Positions 53,081 through 61,927 are shown, counted from the stretch's first letter. The stretch is 64,000 nt of DNA from Chitinophaga niabensis (GCA_017849435.1 JAFIGY010000012.1:124001-188000), one strand, 5' to 3'. Notes: generated by a model from the letters alone, not told the origin. Translations and numbers: made by a program.

Positions 53081-54061
53081 ATGTTAAAGTCAGTTTTGAT
53101 GGGTGTTTTGATGGCCGGTACAATAAGGGTAGCCGCACAGGATACGCTGATGGTACAGGGCAGCGCACCTGATCTTTATTTGATGCATACGGTGAGGAAG
53201 GGAGAAACCTGGTACAGCCTTGGCCGTGCCTATGGCCTGAGCCCGAAAGAGATTGCGGCGAAGAACAAGATGCAAATGGATCAGGGGCTTGCATTGGGGA
53301 AAGAGATCACCATCCCGCTTGGTAAAAATAACTTTGTGCAGGATGGGGAAGGGCATGTGGGCAATGGATTCCGGCCTGTGTATCATCAGGTACTGGAGAA
53401 AGAAACGCTTTACCGCATTTCAGTGAAATATGGCAAAGTGCCGCTGGATAATGTGCGGCATTGGAATAATTTTTCAGGTGATGGTGTGAAGAAGGATGCA
53501 CTGCTGATCGTGGGGTATGTGAAAGGCACTGGTCAATCCACCATCCCGGCATCTACTGTTATTCCGCCCGCACCGGTGCAGCCACCGCCAACGGTGACAA
53601 AGCAGGAGCTTCCCACACTCCCCAAAACAGACACACCTGCACCGAAATCACAGCCTTCCGAACCGGAGAAGAAACAAACGCCCCCGCCCCCTCCACCGAC
53701 GGAAACCAGTGTGGGCCGTACGCCGGCCATTCCGGAAGGAGGGTTCGAGCAACTGTACATGCAGCAAACTGCCAACAGCAAACATGTCGCAACGGAGAAA
53801 GGTCCGGGTACCTGGTTCAGAAGCAATGCCGTATCCGGTTCCGGAAAATATTATGCGCTGCATAATACCGCACCGCGCGGCACGATCGTAAAGGTGACGA
53901 ATCCGCTGAACGGTAAATTCATTTATGCCAAAGTGCTGGATGCCATTCCACAGCTGAAAGCGAACGCCAACCTGATCATCAAGCTCAGTGATGCCGCGCA
54001 GGAGGCGCTGGGGACACGTGAAGCAAGATTTTATTGTGAGTTAAGTTACGATGAGAAATAA
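53081..54061 (+). CDS. LysM-domain protein with RlpA-like C-terminus
   Basis: A 326-residue exported protein. A short signal peptide (MLKSVLMGVLMAGTIRVAA) is followed by two LysM peptidoglycan-binding modules (about 32-80: VRKGETWYSLGRAYGLSPKE; about 99-150: VLEKETLYRISVKYG), a Pro-rich linker at about 160-215 with a run of Pro, and a C-terminal double-psi barrel-like domain (about 238-326: GTWFRS...GKYYALHNTAPRGTIVKVTNPLNGK). RlpA-like domains cleave or bind denuded peptidoglycan. The domain order suggests a cell-wall protein in the periplasm. Catalytic residues were not verified. Confidence 0.85.
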   Translation: MLKSVLMGVLMAGTIRVAAQDTLMVQGSAPDLYLMHTVRKGETWYSLGRAYGLSPKEIAAKNKMQMDQGLALGKEITIPLGKNNFVQDGEGHVGNGFRPVYHQVLEKETLYRISVKYGKVPLDNVRHWNNFSGDGVKKDALLIVGYVKGTGQSTIPASTVIPPAPVQPPPTVTKQELPTLPKTDTPAPKSQPSEPEKKQTPPPPPPTETSVGRTPAIPEGGFEQLYMQQTANSKHVATEKGPGTWFRSNAVSGSGKYYALHNTAPRGTIVKVTNPLNGKFIYAKVLDAIPQLKANANLIIKLSDAAQEALGTREARFYCELSYDEK

Positions 54062-54102
54062 ATGAAAAAGGGAGCACTTCAAAAAGCTCCCTTTCATTTT
54101 TT
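54062..54102. terminator. Terminator between the LysM gene and fmt
   Basis: AAAGGGAGC at 54067-54075 pairs with GCTCCCTTT at 54086-54094, with further partly paired flanking bases and a T-run. It overlaps the last bases of fmt by two and may act on both strands. Confidence 0.8.
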
Positions 54103-55015
54103 AATCCCGCCAGCCCCGCAAAAATTCCTCTATCCCCATTTTCTTTTTTCCCTCCAATTGCACTTCCGCCAGATCAATGTATCCGCCTGTTACCGCGAAC
54201 TTCAGGAAGGTTTTGTGATCTGTGTGCAAAGATCCCGGCGCATGTGTATGTTGCGTGGGCTCCTTCTGCGCTTTGAATATTTTCAGGGTTTTATCTTTCA
54301 GTAAGGTGAATGCAGTGGGGTACGGGCTTAATCCACGGATGCGGTTGTAAACCACGTCCATCGGCGCTTCCCAGTCTATCCTGCAATCTTCCTTGAATAT
54401 CTTGGGCGCATGTTTCAACGAATCCACCGGAACGTTCTGCTGGGGAAGACCATTGATATCGCCCATTTCAAGGGCCCTAACGGTTTTAACCAATACTTCC
54501 GCGCCGGCCTGCATTAAAGCATCATGCAGTTCTCCGGCGGTTTCATCCGCGCGCACCGGTACTTCCGCGGTGAAGAGGATGTTACCGGTGTCAATTTCGT
54601 GTTGCAGTTTGAAAGTAGTGACGCCGGAAACCGTTTCGCCGTTGATAATAGCCCAGTTGATGGGAGCGGCGCCCCGGTATTGCGGCAGCAGTGAAGCATG
54701 CACATTGATGGTGCCGAGCGGAGGCATATTCCATACCACTTCCGGCAGCATGCGGAAAGCCACTACCACCTGCAGATCAGCTTTGAAGGAACGGAGTTCT
54801 TCCAGGAAGGAGGGGTTTTTCAGTTTCTCCGGTTGTAACACAGGGATCTGTTTGCTGACGGCATATTGTTTCACTGCACTTTGATGCAGTTGTAATCCCC
54901 TGCCTGCCGGCTTATCCGGAGCCGTAACCACTGCCACTACATTGTACCCGTGCTGTACAAGTGCATCCAGCGATGCAACAGCAAAGTCGGGCGTTCCCAT
55001 AAAAATGATCCTCAT
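54101..55015 (-). CDS. fmt: Methionyl-tRNA formyltransferase
   Basis: A 304-residue enzyme that formylates initiator Met-tRNA. MRIIFMGTPDFAVASLDAL at the start, APDKPAGRG near 32-40 and the folate-site NVHASLLPQYRGAAPIN at 104-120 with DTGNIL near 142 are diagnostic. The C-terminal OB-like domain (about 205-304) is present. I used ATG 55015; the eight codons before it in the frame are not conserved. It follows the NamZ-type gene by 30 bases. Confidence 0.96.
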   Translation of the reverse strand: MRIIFMGTPDFAVASLDALVQHGYNVVAVVTAPDKPAGRGLQLHQSAVKQYAVSKQIPVLQPEKLKNPSFLEELRSFKADLQVVVAFRMLPEVVWNMPPLGTINVHASLLPQYRGAAPINWAIINGETVSGVTTFKLQHEIDTGNILFTAEVPVRADETAGELHDALMQAGAEVLVKTVRALEMGDINGLPQQNVPVDSLKHAPKIFKEDCRIDWEAPMDVVYNRIRGLSPYPTAFTLLKDKTLKIFKAQKEPTQHTHAPGSLHTDHKTFLKFAVTGGYIDLAEVQLEGKKKMGIEEFLRGWRD

Positions 55016-55045
55016 GTGATGCTGAATTTCGAATAGCAAATGTAT

Positions 55046-56215
55046 TCAATTTGCGGCGGGATCTGCCTGGAAGTCTTTATACAGCAGATATTTCTTCCGG
55101 ATATGCCTGAACGTGGTCAGGTCTTTTTCCCAGCTCCTGCGGATATCCTGCTCGGATGTACCGGCTTTGATCTGTGCCATCAATTCCTTGTTGCCGGCGA
55201 GTTTGTTGAAAAAGGCATTGAAGAATTTATCTTTTTCAGGATACAGTTTGTATGCATTCAATATCCAGTCCAGCCGCATCTTCCCATTCAATGTTTCATG
55301 GGAAAGATCATATCCGTAGCAGATTTGATCTTTCAACACCGGCTCTTTGGCGCCGGGCATACTATGCGGTGTGAAAGAGAACAGTTCCTTCGGCAGGGCC
55401 GGATGTCCGTATACCTGGAAAGGCTTGTCGGTGCCGCGTCCCAGGCTGAACACCGTTCCTTCGAAAAGGCAGGTGGAAGGATAGAGCCAGATGGCTGTCA
55501 TGTTGGGAAGATTGGGAGAGGGTTTGACGGGTAGCTGGTAACGTACGCGATGGTCGTAGTTTTCACAGGGGATCACCGTAAGGTCGCAATGGAGCCTTTT
55601 CGCCAGCCATCTTTCCCCGTTCAGCATCTTCGCATATTCTCCCACCGTCATCCCATGTACGACAGGAATAGGCTGCATTCCCACGAAAGAACGGAAAGCC
55701 GTGTCCAGAACGGGGCCGTCTACATAATGCCCGTTGGGATTCGGCCGGTCCAGTACGATCAATGGTTTGTGATACTCCGCGGCGGATTCCATCAGTTCCT
55801 GCAGAGAAGAGATATACGTATAGAAGCGGGTACCCACATCCTGTATATCAAAAACAAGCACATCCACATCCGCCAGGTCTGTAGCATCTGCTTTGCGGTG
55901 TTTGCCATAGAGGGAGATGATAGGCAGACCGGTGTTTTCATCAGTGCTGTTACCGAGCTTTTCGCCGGCATCTGCCTTTCCCCGGAAACCGTGTTCGGGA
56001 CTGAATATCTTCACGATCTTCACTCCGCGGTGCAACAGGGAATCCACCAGGTGCACAGTACCGATGGTGGCGGTCTGATTCACCAGCAAAGCCACGCGCC
56101 TGCCTTGCAGTTGCGGCAGATAAGCCGTTGTACGTTGGGCGCCGGTGATCACTTTGTTTTGTGAAAAAACAGGAAGGATGAAGACAAATTGTAGTAGGAG
56201 TGCTAATCTGAACAT
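55046..56215 (-). CDS. Exo-beta-N-acetylmuramidase NamZ family (DUF1343)
   Basis: A 389-residue exported protein. Signal peptide MFRLALLLQFVFILPVFS precedes the NamZ/DUF1343 domain, recognised by VALLVNQTATIG, VKIFSPEHGFRGKADAGE, LPIISLYGKHRKA, VDVLVFDIQDVGTRFYTYI, LDRPNPNGHYVDGPVLD and FEGTVFSLGRGTDKPFQVYG. Characterised members cleave terminal N-acetylmuramic acid from peptidoglycan fragments during wall turnover. Sequence agreement is strong over the full length; the activity itself was shown in a Bacillus homologue. It may be co-transcribed with fmt. Confidence 0.92.
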   Translation of the reverse strand: MFRLALLLQFVFILPVFSQNKVITGAQRTTAYLPQLQGRRVALLVNQTATIGTVHLVDSLLHRGVKIVKIFSPEHGFRGKADAGEKLGNSTDENTGLPIISLYGKHRKADATDLADVDVLVFDIQDVGTRFYTYISSLQELMESAAEYHKPLIVLDRPNPNGHYVDGPVLDTAFRSFVGMQPIPVVHGMTVGEYAKMLNGERWLAKRLHCDLTVIPCENYDHRVRYQLPVKPSPNLPNMTAIWLYPSTCLFEGTVFSLGRGTDKPFQVYGHPALPKELFSFTPHSMPGAKEPVLKDQICYGYDLSHETLNGKMRLDWILNAYKLYPEKDKFFNAFFNKLAGNKELMAQIKAGTSEQDIRRSWEKDLTTFRHIRKKYLLYKDFQADPAAN

Positions 56216-56299
56216 ATCTACAAAATAATGTACCGGGCCCGGAAATCAAAAACAAAATCTGTACCTTCACCTTCTATTATCTCATTTTAAAATTTTTAT

Positions 56300-56728
56300 A
56301 TGCAACAAGTAAAGACCGGAGATACCGTAAGGGTGCACTATCACGGCCGCCTGGAAAACGGGAGCACCTTTGATTCCTCCGAGGGCAGAGCGCCGTTGGA
56401 ATTCAAGGTAGGAGCCGGGATGGTGATCAAGGGTTTCGACAATGGTGTGCTGGATATGACCGTGGGAGAGAAAAGGACCCTGAACATCCCTGTGGAGGAA
56501 GCTTACGGTCCCAAGAGCGAAGAGTTGATCATGGACTTCCCCAAAGCCAACATGCCGGCGGATCTGAATCCGGAAATAGGCATGGAGCTTCAGATGAGCA
56601 ACCCGCAGGGCCAGGTGTTCCCGGTGAAAGTAGCTGCTATCAGTGCTGAATTCATCACGCTGGACGCCAATCATCCCCTTGCCGGCGAACCGCTGATATT
56701 CGATATCGAACTCGTAGAGATCGTTTAA
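56300..56728 (+). CDS. SlyD-like FKBP-type peptidyl-prolyl isomerase
   Basis: A 142-residue cytoplasmic protein. An FKBP half at each end (VRVHYHGRLENGSTFDSSEGRAPLEFKVGAGMVIKGFDNGVLDMTVGEKRTLNIP and a late NHPLAGEPLIFDIELVEI) encloses the SlyD-type insert-in-flap domain (EEAYGPKSEELIMDFPKANMPADLNPEIGMELQM). It lacks the His/Cys-rich nickel-binding tail of E. coli SlyD. A folding chaperone role is likely. A terminator follows. Confidence 0.92.
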   Translation: MQQVKTGDTVRVHYHGRLENGSTFDSSEGRAPLEFKVGAGMVIKGFDNGVLDMTVGEKRTLNIPVEEAYGPKSEELIMDFPKANMPADLNPEIGMELQMSNPQGQVFPVKVAAISAEFITLDANHPLAGEPLIFDIELVEIV

Positions 56729-56742
56729 TAACCTTTTGTCTG

Positions 56743-56796
56743 AAAGAAAAAGTAAAGGACCTGCCGCACGGGTTTTTTACTTTTTCTTTTTTACTT
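56743..56796 (+). terminator. Intrinsic terminator of the SlyD-like gene
   Basis: AAAGAAAAAGTAAA at 56743-56756 is the exact reverse complement of 56776-56789, a 14-bp A/U-rich stem with a GC-containing loop. T-runs are within and after the right arm. It lies directly in front of pepT. Confidence 0.75.
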
Positions 56797-56798
56797 TT

Positions 56799-58052
56799 AT
56801 GCCAATGGATAAGAATTACGTGTACTCCGTTACGGAGCGCTTTCTGCGCTATGTACAGATCGATACGCAATCAGACCCGCTGAGTCATACTTTCCCTTCC
56901 ACAGCAAAGCAAAAAGACCTGGCCAGACTGCTCGTCCGCGAGCTCCATGAGATCGGTATCACAGATGCCGCGATGGATGATCACGGATACGTATATGCCA
57001 CCATCCCCGCCACCAGCAGCAAAGCGGTGCCGGTGATCTGCCTTTGCGCACATATGGACACGGCGTCCGATTGCAGCGGAGCCAACGTCAAACCCATTCT
57101 CCATAAGGCTTACGACGGCAGCGACATCGTACTGCCCGATGATCCCGCACAGGTGATCCGCGTGGCAGAACATCCCTACCTGGCCGATAAAAAAGGAGAC
57201 GATATTATCACCGCCAGCGGCTGGACCTTGCTGGGCGCGGATAATAAAGCCGGTGTGGCGGAGATCATGGATGCAGCACAATATTTGCTACAACATCCGG
57301 AAGTGCCGCATGGCAGGATCCGTATCCTCTTCACACCCGATGAAGAAGTGGGACGCGGCGTGCAGCATGTGGACATGGAGCGGCTTGGCGCACAGTTCGG
57401 CTATACGATGGACGGCGGCGAGCTCGGCTCTCTCGAGGATGAAACTTTCTCTGCGGATGGCGTGAACATCACCATTCACGGGATCAGCGTACATCCGGGC
57501 GTGGCAAAGGACAAGCTGGTGAGTGCTATCAAGATCGCAGCGGAAATTGTGGAGGCGTTGCCGAAGGACATCCTCTCCCCCGAAACCACTGCAGACCGCC
57601 AGGGTTTCATTCACCCGGTACGTATAGAAGGTATTGTGGAGAAAGCGGAGATCGATTTCATCATCCGGGATTTCACCACGAAAGAACTGGAAGCGCATGA
57701 ATTCTATCTCCGCAAAGTCATGGAAAGTACGCTCAAACGCCATCCCGGCGCCACGGCTACTTTCCGGGTAACGGAACAGTATCGTAACATGAAAGAAGTG
57801 CTCGATCAGCATCCGCAGGTAGTGGCTTGTGCAGAAGAAGCGATCCGCCGCGCAGGGATCAGGCCGCTGCGGATGAGCATACGTGGCGGAACAGACGGAT
57901 CCAGGCTGTCTTTCATGGGATTGCCCTGCCCGAATATTTTCACCGGTGAAATGGCGCTGCACAGTAAACATGAGTATGTGAGCGTACAGGATATGCAGAA
58001 AGCTGTAGACACGATCATACAGCTGGTGCAGGTCTGGGAAGAGCGGAGTTAA
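56799..58052 (+). CDS. pepT: Peptidase T (tripeptide aminopeptidase)
   Basis: A 417-residue M20 metallopeptidase that releases N-terminal residues from tripeptides. Metal and catalytic residues are in LCAHMDTASD near 92-101, GADNKAGVAEI near 147-157, FTPDEEVGRG near 182-191, and TMDGG near 207. C-terminal IRGGTDGSRLSFMGLPCPN near 365-383 is typical. ATG 56799 or ATG 56805 can both start it, giving a two-residue difference; codons further upstream overlap the terminator. Confidence 0.94.
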   Translation: MPMDKNYVYSVTERFLRYVQIDTQSDPLSHTFPSTAKQKDLARLLVRELHEIGITDAAMDDHGYVYATIPATSSKAVPVICLCAHMDTASDCSGANVKPILHKAYDGSDIVLPDDPAQVIRVAEHPYLADKKGDDIITASGWTLLGADNKAGVAEIMDAAQYLLQHPEVPHGRIRILFTPDEEVGRGVQHVDMERLGAQFGYTMDGGELGSLEDETFSADGVNITIHGISVHPGVAKDKLVSAIKIAAEIVEALPKDILSPETTADRQGFIHPVRIEGIVEKAEIDFIIRDFTTKELEAHEFYLRKVMESTLKRHPGATATFRVTEQYRNMKEVLDQHPQVVACAEEAIRRAGIRPLRMSIRGGTDGSRLSFMGLPCPNIFTGEMALHSKHEYVSVQDMQKAVDTIIQLVQVWEERS

Positions 58053-58120
58053 TAATATTTTACCGCGAAATCCGTTTTTATTATTACTTTAAGCCCTTGT
58101 ACAAGGTTAAAATTTAATAC

Positions 58121-58834
58121 ATGTTGCCAGGACTCGTTACGTTTTTACAGGATTCCCTTTTACTCCCGAAAGCCGATACAGTAGCTGCCGGAGCGCATGC
58201 TACCGCAGCGGTGCAGGAGATCAAACTGTGGGACATGATCGTGAAAGGCGGTCCCCTGATGATCCCGCTGGGTATTCTTTCCGTGATCGCTGTATATGTG
58301 TTTGTGGAAAGATTCATCACCATCTCCAGGGCGGGTAAGCTGGAAGATAACTTTATGCCCATGATCCGCGATCACATTACCTCCGGTAATATCAATGCGG
58401 CCCGTTCCCTGTCAAAGAACACAAACAGCCCCATTGCGAGGATCATCGACAAAGGCATACAACGCATCGGCAAACCGATCGACAACATTGAAAAATCTAT
58501 GGAGAATGTAGGCAAGCTGGAGATTTACAAGATGGAGAAGAACCTGGTGATACTGGCCATCGTTGCAGGTATTGCGCCGATGTTCGGCTTCCTGGGCACT
58601 ATCGCGGGGATGATCCAGACCTTCTTTAACATCTCCCAGACTTCCGATATTACCCTTAGCACAATTGCGGGCGGTATCTACGTGAAAATGGTGACCTCTG
58701 CAGCAGGTTTGATCATCGGCCTGATCGCGTATGTGGGTTACAGTTATCTCAATGCCCAGATCGATAAAGTGATCAACAAGATGGAAGGGGTTTCTGCTGA
58801 ATTCATTGACGTACTGCAGGAACCAACGAAATGA
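58121..58834 (+). CDS. exbB: MotA/TolQ/ExbB proton channel family protein
   Basis: A 237-residue inner-membrane protein with three membrane helices: about 46-66 (PLMIPLGILSVIAVYVFVERF), 143-165 (LVILAIVAGIAPMFGFLGTIAGM) and 185-210 (GIYVKMVTSAAGLIIGLIAYVGY). GFLGTIAGMIQTF and SAAGLIIGLIAY are the channel motifs that conduct protons to energise outer-membrane transport. The N-terminal 40 residues are exported and non-conserved. Followed after 61 bases by exbD. Confidence 0.93.
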   Translation: MLPGLVTFLQDSLLLPKADTVAAGAHATAAVQEIKLWDMIVKGGPLMIPLGILSVIAVYVFVERFITISRAGKLEDNFMPMIRDHITSGNINAARSLSKNTNSPIARIIDKGIQRIGKPIDNIEKSMENVGKLEIYKMEKNLVILAIVAGIAPMFGFLGTIAGMIQTFFNISQTSDITLSTIAGGIYVKMVTSAAGLIIGLIAYVGYSYLNAQIDKVINKMEGVSAEFIDVLQEPTK

Positions 58835-58840
58835 ATGACG

Positions 58841-58890
58841 AATTGACAATTAATTCGTAATTCTTAATTCTTAATTCGTAATTGAATCAT
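58841..58890 (+). repeat. Dispersed ATTCGTAATTGA element, copy 4
   Basis: Between exbB and exbD. It contains two AATTCGTAATT units and tandem TTCTTAATT, ending 5 bases before the exbD ATG. The pattern TTAATTCGTAATTGA(A/T)TCAT is shared with the copy in front of pheA. Confidence 0.65.
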
Positions 58891-58895
58891 AAGCC

Positions 58896-59312
58896 ATGAA
58901 TTTGCGGAGACGAAAAAAAGGTAATGCGGAAATGCATAGCAGCGCGTTGAACGACATTCTGTTCATCCTGCTGCTGTTCTTCCTCATCGTGTCGTCCCTG
59001 GCCAATCCCAACGTCATCAAACTGATGTTGCCGAAAGCCAAAAGCAATACCAAAGCAAAACAGACCGTAGTGGTGAGCATCGATAAAGGCCAGCAGTTTT
59101 ATGTGGGGACGAACAAAGTGAATTTCGAGAACCTGAAACAGGCGCTGGTACCTAAGTTGGGCCATGAAGCGGTGGATCCTACCATTGTGATCAATGCGGA
59201 AGAGACCGTACCGATCGGGGTGGTGGTGAGTGTTATGCAGATCGCGCGGGAGCTGGGAGCCAAAACGGTGTTGGGCACTGCCAATCCGCAGTCAGCTGCG
59301 GCGAAGAAATAA
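58896..59312 (+). CDS. exbD: Biopolymer transport protein ExbD/TolR
   Basis: A 138-residue partner of ExbB. A short basic cytoplasmic N-terminus (NLRRRKKGNAEMHSSALND) is followed by one membrane helix at about 21-37 (ILFILLLFFLIVSSLAN), in which the usual proton-carrying Asp lies just before it (SALNDILF, Asp20). The periplasmic ExbD domain (about 50-132) follows, including VVVSIDKGQQFYVG and IVINAEETVPIGVVVSVMQIARELG. With exbB it makes a TonB-type energy unit; no tonB gene is adjacent. Confidence 0.92.
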   Translation: MNLRRRKKGNAEMHSSALNDILFILLLFFLIVSSLANPNVIKLMLPKAKSNTKAKQTVVVSIDKGQQFYVGTNKVNFENLKQALVPKLGHEAVDPTIVINAEETVPIGVVVSVMQIARELGAKTVLGTANPQSAAAKK

Positions 59313-59332
59313 ACTGGTTGGTAAAACAATCG

Positions 59333-59368
59333 ATAACTGCATTCATGCGTGGATGCAGTTATTTTTTT
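59333..59368 (+). terminator. Intrinsic terminator of exbBD
   Basis: ATAACTGCAT at 59333-59342 pairs with ATGCAGTTAT at 59353-59362 and is followed by seven T. The stop codon of the convergent prmC lies in the right arm. Confidence 0.88.
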
Positions 59369-60213
59369 ATCGCCCTTACCATCCGGTCTTTCCCGAACAT
59401 GTCCTGCTTCAGCCTCACCTCCTCAAAGCCTTTCCCAATAAGCATCTCCGTTACTTCTTTCCCCAACGCTTCATTGATCTCGAAATACAGTTTGCCGCCT
59501 GCTTCCAGTTTTTCCAGCGCCAGCACTGCGATCCGCTTGTAAAACAGCAGCGGGTCCTGATCCGGAACGAACAATGCAATGGATGGCTCAAAGGTGGTTA
59601 CCTGTTGTTGCATGCTGGTGCGCTCGCTTTCACGGATGTACGGTGGGTTGCTGACGATAATGTTGAGAGAAGGCAATACTTTGGAGGTATCCGGTGAAAG
59701 TACGTCCTGGTGCAGGAACCGGACCGGCGTATGTTGCAATGCGGCGTTCTGCTTCGCAATGCCTAATGCGGAAAGACTGATATCCATCGCCCAGATATCT
59801 GCCGCATGCCATTGCTGCTTCAGTGCGATGGGGATACAGCCGCTGCCGGTACCGACATCCAGCAGGCGCCAGGCGGGTTTGGACGGATGATCGAGCAATA
59901 TCCACTCCACGAGTTCTTCCGTCTCCGGGCGGGGAATGAGCACATGTTCGTTCACGAGCAGCTCTATACCATAGAACCAGCTTTTGCCGGTGATGTATTG
60001 AACGGGCCTGTGCGCCAGCAGTGCTGCAAGGGCTTGCTGGTAACGGGTTTCCTGGTCCGCCGAAAGTTCCATGTCCTTGTGCACCACCCGGTCCAGTTTG
60101 CCGAGGCCGGTGATATGTTCCATCACAAGGTGCGCTACGTTAGCGGCTTCCCGATTATCATAAACAGGGCGGATGTGATGCACCAGGCCCGCAAATGCAG
60201 CTTGAATCGTCAT
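59359..60213 (-). CDS. prmC: Release factor glutamine methyltransferase
   Basis: A 284-residue SAM enzyme that methylates the GGQ glutamine of release factors. The SAM motif DVGTGSG is at 119-125 and the catalytic NPPYI at 189-193, preceded by IPRPETEELVEW near 93-104. An N-terminal helical domain is present. Length is normal. Convergent with exbD and divergent from ribD. Confidence 0.95.
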   Translation of the reverse strand: MTIQAAFAGLVHHIRPVYDNREAANVAHLVMEHITGLGKLDRVVHKDMELSADQETRYQQALAALLAHRPVQYITGKSWFYGIELLVNEHVLIPRPETEELVEWILLDHPSKPAWRLLDVGTGSGCIPIALKQQWHAADIWAMDISLSALGIAKQNAALQHTPVRFLHQDVLSPDTSKVLPSLNIIVSNPPYIRESERTSMQQQVTTFEPSIALFVPDQDPLLFYKRIAVLALEKLEAGGKLYFEINEALGKEVTEMLIGKGFEEVRLKQDMFGKDRMVRAIKK

Positions 60214-60252
60214 ATACTTGAATGAACAGCAAGAATTCCCCGCTGAAAACGA

Positions 60253-60260
60253 TATTTTTG
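60253..60260 (+). promoter_or_regulatory. -7 box of ribD
   Basis: TATTTTTG matches TAnnTTTG exactly and lies 27 bases before ATG 60288; it excludes the upstream in-frame ATG at 60222 as the start. Confidence 0.55.
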
Positions 60261-60287
60261 TGCAAACTTATTATTTCATACGCATTC

Positions 60288-61316
60288 ATGAACAGTCTCC
60301 CACATGAAATTTTTATGCAACGTTGCCTGGAATTATCTCTGACGGGAGAAGGGCATGTTGCGCCTAACCCGATGGTGGGAGCAGTATTGGTACATGAAGG
60401 GAAGATCATCGGGGAAGGATATCACCGTTTGTACGGGCAGGCGCATGCGGAAGTGAATTGCGTGAACAGCGTGCCGGAGAACCTGCAGCGGTTCATTCCT
60501 CATGCCACCATGTACGTGAGCCTGGAACCCTGCTCCCACTACGGAAAAACGCCGCCCTGTGCAGACCTCATCATCGCGCGCAGGATACCGCGGGTGGTGA
60601 TCGGTTGTGTGGATACTTTCTCGGCCGTCTCCGGCCGCGGGATCCGCCGCCTGCAGGAAGCGCGGGTGGAAGTAACCACCGGTGTGCTGGAAAAGGAATG
60701 CAGGACCATCAACCGCCGTTTTTTCACTTTTCATGAACAACAGCGGCCTTATATCATCCTGAAATGGGCGCAATCGTCCGACGGATACATGGCCCCTCCG
60801 GATGGACGGCCGGTCAGGATATCGCATCCATATACAGATCGACTGGTACATCGGTGGCGCAGCCGGGAAGCAGGTATCCTCATCGGCACCCATACCGCAT
60901 TGCAAGATAATCCCCGCCTCACTACGCGGCTATGGCCGGGGAAGCACCCGGTAAGACTGGTGATCGACCGGCATCTGCGCATTCCGGTAGATTTTCACCT
61001 GCATGATACCGAAGCGCCCACGCTTTTTTTTACGGAGCGGACGGGAGGAGACAAAACGGTTACGCTGGACTTCAGCCGGAATATCCTGCCACAGCTGCTC
61101 TCCGAGCTTCACGCGCGCAACATACAAAGCGTGATTGTGGAAGGAGGAAGGCATTTGCTGGAGCAGTTCATAGAAAGCGGTTTGTGGGACGAAGCCCGTG
61201 TGATCACCGGCGAACACCCACTGCATGACGGTTTGCGCGCTCCTGTTCTGCCCAATGCATCATTGCAGGAAAGCTTCCGCGTGCATCATGATGAGATCGC
61301 GGTATTTCAGCATTAA
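60288..61316 (+). CDS. ribD: Riboflavin biosynthesis deaminase/reductase
   Basis: A 342-residue bifunctional enzyme for the second and third steps of riboflavin synthesis. The deaminase half has zinc ligands His53 in HAEVN and Cys82/Cys91 in PCSHYGKTPPC. The reductase half (about 150-342) starts with RPYIILKWAQSSDGYMAPP and contains GILIGTHTALQDNPRLTTR and VEGGRHLLEQFIESGLWDE. Start ATG 60288 is fixed by the promoter box. No FMN riboswitch fits in the short leader; other rib genes are elsewhere. YigZ-type gene follows after 8 bases. Confidence 0.95.
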   Translation: MNSLPHEIFMQRCLELSLTGEGHVAPNPMVGAVLVHEGKIIGEGYHRLYGQAHAEVNCVNSVPENLQRFIPHATMYVSLEPCSHYGKTPPCADLIIARRIPRVVIGCVDTFSAVSGRGIRRLQEARVEVTTGVLEKECRTINRRFFTFHEQQRPYIILKWAQSSDGYMAPPDGRPVRISHPYTDRLVHRWRSREAGILIGTHTALQDNPRLTTRLWPGKHPVRLVIDRHLRIPVDFHLHDTEAPTLFFTERTGGDKTVTLDFSRNILPQLLSELHARNIQSVIVEGGRHLLEQFIESGLWDEARVITGEHPLHDGLRAPVLPNASLQESFRVHHDEIAVFQH

Positions 61317-61324
61317 ATGGAAAA

Positions 61325-61924
61325 ATGGAAGTTTATTATACGATAGAAAAGAGAGCGGTAGCGGAATTCAAAGACAGGGGGAGTAAGTTCCTCGCCTATG
61401 CTTATCCCGTCAAATCTGCTGAACAGGTGAAAGAATGCCTGCAGGAAGTGAAGAAAGAACATCCTAAAGCCACACATCATTGCTATGCCTACCGCCTTGG
61501 GACGAACGGCCTGCAATACAGGGCTGTGGATGACGGGGAACCCTCCGGTTCGGCCGGCAAGCCGATCCTCGGGCAGATCGACAGTAAGCAGCTGACCGAT
61601 GTGCTGGTGGTAGTAGTGCGTTATTTTGGTGGTACGTTGCTGGGAGTACCCGGACTGATCAACGCTTACAAAATGTCCTGCGCGCTGGTGTTACAGTTGA
61701 TACCGGCGGTGCAGAAGAATGTGGAAGTGCGTTATCAGCTGGTGTTCGATTATACCATCCTGAATGATGTGATGATAGCGATTAAGCAGAACAATTGTAC
61801 TGTATTGAAGCAGGATATCCAGCTTTTCTGCAATATGGAGATCGGTATTCCCAAAGCTAGTCTGGACCTGTGTTTGCTCCGGCTGAAAGATATTTACAAT
61901 CTTGATATCAAGGCGTTGAAGTGA
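61325..61924 (+). CDS. YigZ/IMPACT family protein (UPF0029)
   Basis: A 199-residue protein of the YigZ family. The N-terminal UPF0029 domain (about 10-125) has FKDRGSKFLAYAYPVKS, HHCYAYRLGTNG, DDGEPSGSAGKPIL and VVVRYFGGTLLGVPGLINAY. The C-terminal DUF1949-like domain follows. Eukaryotic relatives (IMPACT) act on translation control, but the bacterial role is not known. It follows ribD closely, so the two may be co-transcribed. Confidence 0.93.
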   Translation: MEVYYTIEKRAVAEFKDRGSKFLAYAYPVKSAEQVKECLQEVKKEHPKATHHCYAYRLGTNGLQYRAVDDGEPSGSAGKPILGQIDSKQLTDVLVVVVRYFGGTLLGVPGLINAYKMSCALVLQLIPAVQKNVEVRYQLVFDYTILNDVMIAIKQNNCTVLKQDIQLFCNMEIGIPKASLDLCLLRLKDIYNLDIKALK

Positions 61925-61927
61925 GTT

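Noticed and set aside
58049-58086. AT-rich inverted repeat TAATAATA...TATTATTA after pepT
   Set aside because: Only 8 A/T pairs with no GC core or T-run after it; too weak to call a terminator.
60214-60287. FMN riboswitch before ribD
   Set aside because: Only about 25 bases lie between the predicted transcription start and the ATG, far too few for an FMN aptamer, and none of its conserved bases are seen.
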